64,000 nucleotides of DNA. Origin: Burkholderiales bacterium. Its GTDB lineage: Bacteria > Pseudomonadota > Gammaproteobacteria > Burkholderiales > Thiobacteraceae. Where the stretch lies: the NCBI GenBank assembly GCA_023511995.1, contig JAIMAL010000012.1, positions 1 to 64,000 of the forward strand, in the 5' to 3' direction. This document shows, piece by piece, positions 8,671 through 16,467 of this stretch; within the stretch, counting starts at the first letter, position 1; each line of letters opens with the position of its first letter. The translations under genes were made by a program, and so were the position numbers. Under the pieces are notes generated by a model. That model was given only the letters and a program-made list of their open reading frames with translations, did no database searches and was not told the DNA's origin.

Positions 8671-9454
8671 TGGGCGCTCCAGCGGAAACGGCCCTGTCCG
8701 CCACCCCATCACCTGCTTCCTTGGCCGCAGGCGGCTGCCCTTCCGCCGCGGCCTGGTCGCCCATGTTCTTGGGCGATGCGGGGCGTTCGGGGGCGGTTGC
8801 GGGAGCCGTGGCTTCCACCGGCGTGGGATAGGGTTTCTTCCCCCCCAGTTCGTCATAGCGGCGCTGAAGCCCACGGTCGTTGGGAACATGCTGCAAGCCG
8901 ACGGTGACCGTCTCCAGTGCCTTCTGTTTCTGGTTCAGCTTTGCCTGAAGATCGGCCAGGGCGCGGTACGCCTCGGCAAACCTGGGATTGAGGCGGATGG
9001 CCGTTTCCAGATCGGCGGCAGCCTCACCGTCCCTGCCCAACATCGACAACGCAACGGCGCGGTTGGTCAGGATTTCCGCCCTCAGACTGAACTCCGGCCT
9101 GGCGTGGGTCAGGACGTAATCCATCTCCCTGACCGCGGCGGAGAGGGTATCTTTTCTCTCTTGGCTAGAGGCCTGCCTTCTTGCCCGCGACAGGAAATTG
9201 AGGCCGGCGCAATAGTGGTGAACATGAATGAAATCCTCGCCCAGGATGCCTCTCCACCTGGCAAACTCCGGCGATTTCTCATTGAAGCGCGCCGCACAGT
9301 AGGGTGGGAGCATGGCCATCTCCTGCGCCGTGGGCACCCATTGCGCCCGTGCGGTGCCGCTTCCGGTCGAGGTCAAGCCAAGCAGAAAAGCGACATAGAT
9401 GAGCCTGCGCCGTGCTTTCGGGCGGCGGGCGGAGTGGCCAACGGCAGGTTGCAT
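8561..9454 (-). CDS. Secreted tetratricopeptide-repeat protein
   Basis: A 297-residue protein with a basic start, a hydrophobic stretch (LIYVAFLLGLT) and an ARAQ cleavage-like site, so it is probably periplasmic. The middle holds TPR-type helical pairs (for example AVALSMLGRDGEAAADLETA followed by ALADLQAKLNQKQKALETV), and the last 90 residues are Pro/Ala-rich and probably disordered, ending in a WCRFCPDED segment with a Cys-x-x-Cys. The ATG at 9454 is preferred over one 15 codons upstream because GGAGGA lies just before it. It is last in the minus-strand block, so a scaffold role in EPS assembly is inferred from position only. Its 3' end overlaps the convergent fusion gene by 110 bases. Confidence 0.72.
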   Translation of the reverse strand: MQPAVGHSARRPKARRRLIYVAFLLGLTSTGSGTARAQWVPTAQEMAMLPPYCAARFNEKSPEFARWRGILGEDFIHVHHYCAGLNFLSRARRQASSQERKDTLSAAVREMDYVLTHARPEFSLRAEILTNRAVALSMLGRDGEAAADLETAIRLNPRFAEAYRALADLQAKLNQKQKALETVTVGLQHVPNDRGLQRRYDELGGKKPYPTPVEATAPATAPERPASPKNMGDQAAAEGQPPAAKEAGDGVADRAVSAGAPTTQAKKTNPWCRFCPDEDAPPPPASSTPPAGSTGPR

Positions 9455-9528
9455 GATTCGTCCTCCGGTGAACATCTGACAAGGAACCCGCCGCCTCATC
9501 GAAGCGCGCCGTGTCCCGGCGGGGCCGC

Positions 9529-10416
9529 TTAATCGGTCTCGTCGGCCCGCACCCGCTCGATTTCTCGGAGGGCGAGCCAGTCAAACAACGTATCCAGCCC
9601 CCGCCAACGCAGCCGGAGCACCTCGGGGTGGCGCCGGTACAGCGTTTTCACATGGTGGGGCAGAGCCTCGAAACCCTCCGGCTGGATGATTCTCCCCAAC
9701 ATCCTGTTTTGGAAGCCGCGGATGCTGTAGCGGACCCGACGGCGGAGATATTTTTTCCACGCCCACGGGTGCCGGTAGGACATCGGCTCGAACTCGAAGC
9801 CGGCCTGCGCTACCACTTTTACCCGTTCATTGTCCCACCGCGTATCCCCACGCAGGTCCCATTTCACCATGGCGCCGACCAAAGCATCCTCGCCGATGAT
9901 ACCGACGGGCATACGCACACCCCGGTCACGGATGCGCTCAACGAAGCTTCCCCGCAGCGCATACAGATTGCCGGCAACCCCCTTCTCGGTGAGCATGTCC
10001 TGGCGGAATCGCTTCACGTTCCGCCCGCTTCTCGGAAGCGCAGAAGCCGCGTTGGCATGGGGCGTCTGCTCCAGACCCGCGACGAGCAAATCGATGGCCG
10101 CTGGGCTCGCCCGAACGTCACCATCGATGAAGAAATAAAACGGCGCGTGCGCAGGTGCAAGCTCGTGGACGAAGACGTTCCACGCGTTCGCTTTGTCTCC
10201 CAATTGTATGGAGACCAGATGGACATTGGGATGGCTGCGGGCATGTTCTGCCACGAGGGCCTCGGTGCGGTCAGTACAGGCGTTGGCCAGTACGTAACAG
10301 GCAAGGGGATGCGACGATGCCTCTTTTAGGCTTTCCAGGCAGGCAAGGATGTTGCGTTCTTCGTTGTGGGCGAAGACCGCGACGGGCCAGGGACGCTCGG
10401 TTTCCATGATCGTCAT
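9529..10416 (-). CDS. Family 2 glycosyltransferase
   Basis: Predicted GT2 of 295 residues. After a short polar start it reads WPVAVFAHNEERNI, the nucleotide-binding strand, then VLANACTDRTE and FFIDGDVRA, a DXD-like metal site; GEDALVG fits the acceptor-side acidic motif. The ATG at 10416 overlaps the upstream GT4 stop as ATGA (10416-10413), which fixes the start against a longer frame. Positively charged repeats in the C-terminal third (KKYLRRRVRYSIRG) may face the membrane. Donor sugar is unknown. Confidence 0.82.
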   Translation of the reverse strand: MTIMETERPWPVAVFAHNEERNILACLESLKEASSHPLACYVLANACTDRTEALVAEHARSHPNVHLVSIQLGDKANAWNVFVHELAPAHAPFYFFIDGDVRASPAAIDLLVAGLEQTPHANAASALPRSGRNVKRFRQDMLTEKGVAGNLYALRGSFVERIRDRGVRMPVGIIGEDALVGAMVKWDLRGDTRWDNERVKVVAQAGFEFEPMSYRHPWAWKKYLRRRVRYSIRGFQNRMLGRIIQPEGFEALPHHVKTLYRRHPEVLRLRWRGLDTLFDWLALREIERVRADETD

Positions 10417-11564
10417 GGCTGTCTTCCGGGATTGCGGATGACGGCACGGGTCGCATCCGCCACCGAAGGCCAAGAAAACCGCGCGCCCACCCTTTCGTAT
10501 CCCGCCTCTCCCAGGCGCCGGGCAAGCGCATCATCGGCGAGGACCCGCCCCAACACCGCCGCCACCGCCTCCACGCGACTGCCGTCCACCCTGAACCCCG
10601 TCACCCCGTCCACCACCGCGGCGCCGGTGCCGCCGGCCTTCCCGGCAATGGCGGGCATGCCGCAGGCCGCGGCTTCAACAAAGACCATGCCGAAACCTTC
10701 CGTATCGCCCTCGATCTCGCGGTTGGGCATGACGAATACATCACAGGCATTGTACCAACGGGGCAGCTCCTCCGCCGGGACGTGGCCGAGGAAATGCACC
10801 CGCTGAGCCACCCCGCATTCCTGCGCCAGGGCATGGAGATAGTCCCAGTCCTCGCCGATGCCGATGACGGCATAGCGCACATCCAACCCCTGGCGCAGCA
10901 GTTCGGGTAGCGCGCGGATCACCATGTCGAAGCCCTTGCGGCGGCTCAAGCGGCCCACGGACAGAATCAGCCTCTGCTGCGGCGCAAGCCCGATGCGCGC
11001 CTTGAGATCGTCGCAGGGCAGGCCGGGACGGAAGCGCTCCGTATCCACGCCGGGATGGATGAGACGGATTTTCTCCGGCGCCACGCCGCGGGCGATGAGC
11101 TGGTCGCGGGTGAATTCGCTGTTGGCGATCACGGCGTCGGCGTGGCGCAGGGCGAAGACCATGGCCGTGTGCTTGCGCCCCCTCCAGGTAGTGAGTTCCT
11201 CGCCGTGGGCGTAGATGACCACGGGATGCCCAGTGAGCCGCGCCACCAACCAGGCCACCAGGCCCTCCGGCAGGGCGCGAAAAGCGTGGATGGCCTCGAA
11301 GCGGTGGGTGAGCGCCAGGCGCAGGCTGCGGCCGAAGAGTCGCCCGTACATGAGCAGCGACTCGGGCTTGAGCCACGGCACCCGCTCGAGTTTCAGACGG
11401 TGCACGGTGTTGGGATGGGTGGCGTCGAATCCCGGCGCACCGGGCACGTCGGCGGTGACGATGTGGATTTCCCGGCCACCCAGGCGCTTGTACACCTCCG
11501 CCGCCCAGACGGCGGTGCCGCCCTTGGTGGGCAGGAAGAGTTCCGTGATCACCAGCAGCCGCAC
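10413..11564 (-). CDS. Family 4 glycosyltransferase
   Basis: Predicted GT-B fold, retaining glycosyltransferase of 383 residues. The N-terminal half has the acceptor-side loop FLPTKGGTAVW; the C-terminal half has the GT4 donor-binding set: VGRLSRRKGFD, then VMPNREIEGDTEGFGMVFVE, in which the E(x7)E pair contacts the nucleotide sugar. The start is GTG 11564, with GGAGGG about 7 nt upstream. It follows a 40-codon frame and precedes a coupled GT2. Its substrate is not evident. Confidence 0.88.
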   Translation of the reverse strand: MRLLVITELFLPTKGGTAVWAAEVYKRLGGREIHIVTADVPGAPGFDATHPNTVHRLKLERVPWLKPESLLMYGRLFGRSLRLALTHRFEAIHAFRALPEGLVAWLVARLTGHPVVIYAHGEELTTWRGRKHTAMVFALRHADAVIANSEFTRDQLIARGVAPEKIRLIHPGVDTERFRPGLPCDDLKARIGLAPQQRLILSVGRLSRRKGFDMVIRALPELLRQGLDVRYAVIGIGEDWDYLHALAQECGVAQRVHFLGHVPAEELPRWYNACDVFVMPNREIEGDTEGFGMVFVEAAACGMPAIAGKAGGTGAAVVDGVTGFRVDGSRVEAVAAVLGRVLADDALARRLGEAGYERVGARFSWPSVADATRAVIRNPGRQP

Positions 11565-11583
11565 GGCACCTCCCTCCGCGGGG

Positions 11584-11706
11584 TCAGGCTGGGGACATCG
11601 CCCGCACCTCCTCCATGAGGGCGGGAAGGGAAATGGCCTCTACTCCCGAAGGCCGGGATTGCGCTCGCTGCCCGGATAAGGCCACGATGGAAGTCTTTCT
11701 GTTCAT
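11584..11706 (-). CDS. Small 40-residue frame, possible coupled micro-ORF or gene remnant
   Basis: A 40-codon frame whose ATG (11706) overlaps the upstream GT2 stop as ATGA, the same coupling seen at real junctions throughout this locus. The peptide begins MNRKTSIVAL and has no recognisable domain, signal or membrane segment. It fills most of the 138 bases between two glycosyltransferase genes. It could be a genuine small protein, the stump of a lost gene, or chance; there is no family evidence. Confidence 0.28.
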   Translation of the reverse strand: MNRKTSIVALSGQRAQSRPSGVEAISLPALMEEVRAMSPA

Positions 11707-12626
11707 CCGCGCACCATCGAAATCACGTCGCGCAGCGCCGCGGGCGTGTGGGCAAGGTTGGGCAGCACGGCCCGCACGGCCGCCCAACGGCGGCCGGCCC
11801 GGGCCAGGGCGTAGCCCAGGTCGAGCCGGCCCTGGCGCAGGCGCGCGGCCACGCCCCGCCGCACCCCTTCCGGAAAAGCCACCGCCTCGCGGGCGAGGGC
11901 CTCCAGGGTGCGCACGTTGTCCTGTTGCGCCCGCAGGGGGTCGCGGCGGGTGGCACTCGCCCCATGGATCACATAGGCGGCAAGGGGCACGCAGACCACG
12001 CCCACCCGCCGGCTGGCGGCCACCAGCCGGGTGAGAAAAAAAACGTCCTCGCACACGCGATAGCCCACCGGATAGCCCCCCAGGCGCAGGAAGGTCTGCC
12101 GCGGCACGGAAAGGGTATGGGTGTCGCCGAAGTGGGCGGCGACGAAGGGCTCGAATTCGCTCGCCTCCATGACCACCCGCGGTGCACCCTGTGCCTTGGC
12201 CAGCATGGCGCGGCCGGAAGGCTGCCGTTCCATGGAGCGGCCCAGGGGGGCGCCCTGGGCGTTGACGTAATCGTAGTCGCCGGTGAGGAAGTCGAGGCCG
12301 GGCTCGGCGGCGATCCACTCCCCATGCAGGCGCAGCCGGTCGGGGTAGTACCAGTCGTCCGCGTCGAGGAAGACAAGCCAGTCCCCGCGGGCAAGCGCCG
12401 CCCCCCGGTTGCGGGCGGCGGAGACCCCCGCATTCTCCTGGCGCACGTAGCGCACGCGCGGGCCGAAGCTCTGGGCGATGTCGGCGCTGGCATCCACGGA
12501 GCCATCATCGACGACGATGATCTCCTCCGCCGGCCAGGTCTGCGCCAGCACGGATTCGATGGCGCGGGCAAGATATGCCGCACCGTTGAAGACGGGGATG
12601 ATGACGGAAAAACGCGGCGCCTTCAT
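11703..12626 (-). CDS. Family 2 glycosyltransferase
   Basis: Predicted GT2 of 307 residues. It starts APRFSVIIPVFNGAAYL, followed by VVDDGSVDAS and VFLDADDWYYP, the canonical GT2 nucleotide-sugar and metal motifs; CEDVFFLTRL supplies the acidic acceptor motif. The ATG at 12626 overlaps the upstream gene stop (ATGA, 12626-12623), which excludes the 47-codon upstream extension. The C-terminal 80 residues are Ala/Arg-rich. It belongs to the minus-strand side block of the EPS locus; substrate unknown. Confidence 0.86.
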   Translation of the reverse strand: MKAPRFSVIIPVFNGAAYLARAIESVLAQTWPAEEIIVVDDGSVDASADIAQSFGPRVRYVRQENAGVSAARNRGAALARGDWLVFLDADDWYYPDRLRLHGEWIAAEPGLDFLTGDYDYVNAQGAPLGRSMERQPSGRAMLAKAQGAPRVVMEASEFEPFVAAHFGDTHTLSVPRQTFLRLGGYPVGYRVCEDVFFLTRLVAASRRVGVVCVPLAAYVIHGASATRRDPLRAQQDNVRTLEALAREAVAFPEGVRRGVAARLRQGRLDLGYALARAGRRWAAVRAVLPNLAHTPAALRDVISMVRG

Positions 12627-13672
12627 GCCACAAGCCGCGCCCAACCCTGGGCAAGGGAGGGGGTGCGCACCCAGGCGGGGTCGCGCCGCAGCAGCGCTTC
12701 CCCCAGTTCGGCGCTGGAAGCAAAGCGAAGGTCCGGGTGACGTTCCAACGCCGCCTCTAAAGCGCACCGCAAGGCCTGGCGCGCTGCCGCCGCGCCCTCC
12801 CCGAGATAGTTGAAACGGTGGGTTTCCACCAGACAGGCGCGACCGGCGCGGGCGCGGGCGGCTAGCCCCGCCAGCAGGCGCTCCGGTTCGTGGCCCCGCG
12901 CCGGTTCGAAATAGACATCCCGCACCAGGTAATGCACGCCAGTAGGGGCGGCCTCGCCGGCGCGGATACCCTGCCGGTCGGCCACCAGCCGGCCCGCGTC
13001 ATCGCGCCCGATGTAGCGGGCGCCGGGGGTGACGACGAAGCGCACACCCGCCTCGAACCAGGCCCGTTCCACCTCGTCGTTCCAGACGAAAGTGTTGGGC
13101 ACCGCCACCGCCGGCACCAATCCGAAAAGTTTTTTGAGGAGCGCCGCCTCTTCCTGCACCGCGCGGCGGATGGCGGCCGCCGGCAGGGGCCGCGTCGGCA
13201 GCGCCGCGGCATCCACCCAGCGGCTTTGCAGGCTCACCGGCAGGCTTTCGGTGGGCGCCTCCCCGGCAAGCCAGGCAGCGATTTCCGGGTCACTGCGGCG
13301 GGTAAGGAGCGCCTGCGGCCAGTAATGTTCCAGCCCATGCCACTGGATGGCGAACACACCCTCGGTCACGCCGAGACGCAAAGCCGCGAGCACCGGCGCC
13401 TGGGAAGGATGGTCGAGGGTCAACCTTCCGCCAGCCCCCCCTTCGCCCAGGCGCTGGCGATCGAGGATGCCGGAGACCAGCCCGATGGTCATCACCGCTT
13501 TTCTCCCCGCGCCGTCGCGCAGGCTGCCGAGCAAGCCAGCAAGCTGCACCAGGGCTTCCGCCTGCGCGTTCACCCGGGCCGGCGCATCCGCCCCCCAGTC
13601 GTCGCTTTCCAGGATGAGCACGGGATGGCGCAAAGCAGGTTCCCGCAAGGCTAGGAGATCAGGCCATCTCAC
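12623..13672 (-). CDS. Divergent polysaccharide-deacetylase-like protein
   Basis: A 349-residue protein with no confident family name. It has the layout of a NodB-type deacetylase: an Asp pair in LILESDDWG at residues 19-27, an H-x3-H in QWHGLEHYW (motif-2-like metal ligands), and a late His in LVETHRFNYLG that could serve as the general acid. The long insert between these elements and the ESDDWG form of motif 1 differ from ordinary chitin or peptidoglycan deacetylases. The start GTG 13672 overlaps the sulfotransferase stop as GTGA. Inferred role: de-acylation of an EPS sugar; other metal-dependent hydrolysis is possible. Confidence 0.6.
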   Translation of the reverse strand: MRWPDLLALREPALRHPVLILESDDWGADAPARVNAQAEALVQLAGLLGSLRDGAGRKAVMTIGLVSGILDRQRLGEGGAGGRLTLDHPSQAPVLAALRLGVTEGVFAIQWHGLEHYWPQALLTRRSDPEIAAWLAGEAPTESLPVSLQSRWVDAAALPTRPLPAAAIRRAVQEEAALLKKLFGLVPAVAVPNTFVWNDEVERAWFEAGVRFVVTPGARYIGRDDAGRLVADRQGIRAGEAAPTGVHYLVRDVYFEPARGHEPERLLAGLAARARAGRACLVETHRFNYLGEGAAAARQALRCALEAALERHPDLRFASSAELGEALLRRDPAWVRTPSLAQGWARLVA

Positions 13673-14592
13673 AGGGCATACCCCATGCGGCGCGCCACCG
13701 GCTCCACCCTGTCCATGACCCGTTCGATGCGTTGCCGGTTGCGGCCATCCTTCCACTTGTCGAGGCGGATTTCGGAAAAGGCATTGTAGGGGGTGGCGAG
13801 CACGTTCGCGCAGTGGTCTTCCAGCGCGGGGGTGAAGCTAAGGTCCGCCTCGGTGAAGAGCCGCCGGAATTCCCCCACCGGATCGCGCACCAGATCCTCG
13901 TAGAAGACCTCCGACCACTGCGCGCCGGGCACGGCGGCTTTGGCCTCGAGGATAGCGCTGTTGATGGCAACGTACTGGAAGGCGCACACCTCTTCGATGG
14001 TGGCGCGGGTGTAGGCCCGCCAGCCCTCGGCGAGGAAGAAACACCAGCGGGTGTAGCGGCCGCCGTCGATGGCCACGGCCTCGGGCAGAGCGGCCGACCA
14101 GGTGGCGAATTCCTCCGGTTTGCCCCAGCCCTCGATGAGGCTATGCAGATTGTCCCCCGGGCTCCTTTTGACGAAGAGGAAATGGGCATCGGGAAACAGG
14201 GCCGCGAGATAGGGCACGCAGAGGCCGTTCTGGTTGTTCTTGTCCACCCAGCGGCTGCGTCCGGTCCAGGCATAGAAATAGCGGGTGACGAAGTCCCGGT
14301 CGGAGGCCGAGGCATGCCGCGCATCAAGGGCATGGGTGTCCCAGCCCCGTTCCCGCGGATGGTGCAGCTCCATCCAGAAGTCGTGGGTCTCCCGCTGCAG
14401 CGTGCCCAGTTCGCGGGACTCGGAAAAGGTCTTGTACACCAGGGTGGTGCCGGCGCGACTGCAGCCGATGACGATCACCGGCCGGATTGCCGGCGGCCGC
14501 ACCAGGTCCCACCATACCCCGCGCAGGGCGCGCACCGCCGCGCGCCCGTGATGGCGCAGGGTTTTATCGACTTTCAACCAGAATTCACTCAA
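13669..14592 (-). CDS. Sulfotransferase family protein
   Basis: Second predicted PAPS-dependent sulfotransferase of the locus, 307 residues. The phosphosulfate loop is GCSRAGTT (residues 43-50), and KRSPGDNLHS near residue 150 is the 3'-phosphate region. The start is TTG at 14592, supported by GAGAGG about 8 nt upstream; no in-frame ATG or GTG lies nearby. It is first in a divergent minus-strand block, 42 bases from the asparagine-synthetase-like gene, so a bidirectional promoter probably lies between them. It is only distantly similar to the sulfotransferase at 4565, so a different acceptor is likely. The exact substrate is unknown. Confidence 0.76.
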   Translation of the reverse strand: MSEFWLKVDKTLRHHGRAAVRALRGVWWDLVRPPAIRPVIVIGCSRAGTTLVYKTFSESRELGTLQRETHDFWMELHHPRERGWDTHALDARHASASDRDFVTRYFYAWTGRSRWVDKNNQNGLCVPYLAALFPDAHFLFVKRSPGDNLHSLIEGWGKPEEFATWSAALPEAVAIDGGRYTRWCFFLAEGWRAYTRATIEEVCAFQYVAINSAILEAKAAVPGAQWSEVFYEDLVRDPVGEFRRLFTEADLSFTPALEDHCANVLATPYNAFSEIRLDKWKDGRNRQRIERVMDRVEPVARRMGYAL

Positions 14593-14634
14593 AATCCAGT
14601 CCTCTCATCCACACCCCAGGCGGTCCATCGACCC

Positions 14635-16467
14635 ATGACCCACCTCCGGGAAGATTCCCTCCTTTGCGGCTGGCTGGGCACCGGGGCGCCCGATGCGGCG
14701 GCATTGCTGGCGCAGATGGGTGCCACCACGCCGCTGGTGTGCGAACCCCAGGCGGCCATCGCCGCCCAGTCGCCTTTCGCTCGCCTCTTCACCCATTGCG
14801 AGGGAAACCTCGCCGTGGCACTGCTGGGCCGGCCCCGCATTGCCGAAGGCACGCCGGCAGCCGGCCCCCGCCCGCAGGATGTGGCGGCCACCGTGGCCGC
14901 GCTCTACCGCCAGCGCGGCACCGCCATGCTGCAAGGCCTGCGCGGGCCCTTTGCCCTCGCCCTCATGGATACGGCGGAGAAGACACTGCTCCTTGCCGTC
15001 GATCGCATGGGCATCGAACCCATGGGCTTTGCTTTGGTGGAAGACGGCATCGTCTTCGGGCGCAGCCTGCAGGCGGTGACCGCCCACCCCAAGGTGGGGC
15101 GCCGGCTCGCGCCCCAGGGTCTGTTCGACTATCTCTACGCCCACATGGTGCCTTCCCCCGACAGCATCTACCAGGGCGTGCAGAAACTTCTGCCGGCGCA
15201 GTATCTGCTTTGGCGGGCGGGACGGGTAGAGCAGGGGTTTTACTGGCAGCCCCGCTTCGGCGATGACGAAAAAACCGAAGCGTTCACCGCCCTGGCGCAG
15301 ACGCTGCAGGCGCTGCTCGAGGAGAGCGTGAAGACGGCGCTGGGGGAGGATCGCGCCGGGGCCTTCCTTTCCGGTGGCCTCGACAGCTCCACCGTCTCCG
15401 GCATGCTGGCCCGACTCACCGGTCGGGCGGAGACCTTTTCCATCGGCTTTGCCGCCGAGGGCTACGACGAGATGGAATATGCGCGCCTGGCGGTGCGGCA
15501 TTTCGGCCTGAGCGCCCACGAATATTACGTCACGCCGGCCGATGTGGTGGCCGCCATCCCCCTCATCGCCCGCGCCTATGACGAGCCTTTCGGCAACGCT
15601 TCCGCCGTGCCCACCTATTACTGCGCCCTGCGCGCGCGGGAGGCGGGGCTGCCGGTACTGCTTGCCGGTGATGGCGGCGATGAAATCTTCGGCGGCAACG
15701 CGCGCTATGCCAAGCAGATGGTATTCGAACTCTACCAGGACCTGCCCCGCCCTCTGCGCGCGGGTGTCATCGAACCCCTGGCGCAGCGCCTGCCGGAGGG
15801 CATCCCGCTCCTGCGCAAACTCAAAAGCTATGTGGCCCAGGCGCGGGTGCCCCTGCCGGATCGGCTGGAGACCTACAATTTTCTGCACCGGGACCCCATC
15901 GCGGAAATCTTCGATCCCGACTTCCTGCGCCGGGTGGATGCGGAACGGCCGCTTGCCATCCAGCGCGAGGTCTATTTCCGCACGCCTGCGCGCCACCCCA
16001 TCGACCGCATGCTGTATCTGGACTGGAAGCAGACCCTTGCCGACAACGATCTGCGCAAGGTGGGCCGGATGACGGAACTGGCCGGCGTGGAGGTGCGCTA
16101 TCCCATGCTGGACGAACGCCTGGTGGAGTTTGCCGCGAGCCTGCCCCCTGCCTACAAGGTGCGCGGCCAGACCCTGCGCTGGTTTTTCAAGGAGGCGCTG
16201 CGGGATTTCCTGCCCGCGGGGATCATCACCAAGCCCAAACACGGCTTTGGCCTGCCCTTCGGCGTGTGGATGAGGGAAGACCCGGAACTCCACGCGCTCG
16301 CGCTCGCCAGCCTGCACGCCTTCCGTGCGCGGGGCATTCTGCGCGAAGCTTATCTCGACAGACTGATTGCAGCGCATGAAAGCGAACACGCGGGCTATTA
16401 CGGTGTGATGATCTGGGTGGTCATGATGCTGGAACAGTGGCTGCAGGCGCACCCTGTCTCCCTCTAG
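14635..16467 (+). CDS. Asparagine-synthetase-like protein lacking the N-terminal glutaminase cysteine
   Basis: A 610-residue protein of the AsnB fold. The C-terminal synthetase domain is intact: the ATP pyrophosphatase loop LSGGLDSS is near residue 247 and LLAGDGGDEIFGG and KVGRMTELAGVEVRYPMLDE follow. The N-terminal half retains only the general scaffold (LRGPFALALMD). The catalytic MCG start is absent: the frame begins MTHLREDSLLCGW with Cys at position 11, no start codon precedes that Cys, and NGEIYN-type glutamine-binding motifs are missing. It may therefore use free ammonia or join another amine through acyl-adenylate chemistry, as beta-lactam synthetase does. No ribosome site is obvious before ATG 14635. 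It converges with the O-glycosylation ligase gene, overlapping by 47 bases. Confidence 0.78.
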   Translation: MTHLREDSLLCGWLGTGAPDAAALLAQMGATTPLVCEPQAAIAAQSPFARLFTHCEGNLAVALLGRPRIAEGTPAAGPRPQDVAATVAALYRQRGTAMLQGLRGPFALALMDTAEKTLLLAVDRMGIEPMGFALVEDGIVFGRSLQAVTAHPKVGRRLAPQGLFDYLYAHMVPSPDSIYQGVQKLLPAQYLLWRAGRVEQGFYWQPRFGDDEKTEAFTALAQTLQALLEESVKTALGEDRAGAFLSGGLDSSTVSGMLARLTGRAETFSIGFAAEGYDEMEYARLAVRHFGLSAHEYYVTPADVVAAIPLIARAYDEPFGNASAVPTYYCALRAREAGLPVLLAGDGGDEIFGGNARYAKQMVFELYQDLPRPLRAGVIEPLAQRLPEGIPLLRKLKSYVAQARVPLPDRLETYNFLHRDPIAEIFDPDFLRRVDAERPLAIQREVYFRTPARHPIDRMLYLDWKQTLADNDLRKVGRMTELAGVEVRYPMLDERLVEFAASLPPAYKVRGQTLRWFFKEALRDFLPAGIITKPKHGFGLPFGVWMREDPELHALALASLHAFRARGILREAYLDRLIAAHESEHAGYYGVMIWVVMMLEQWLQAHPVSL

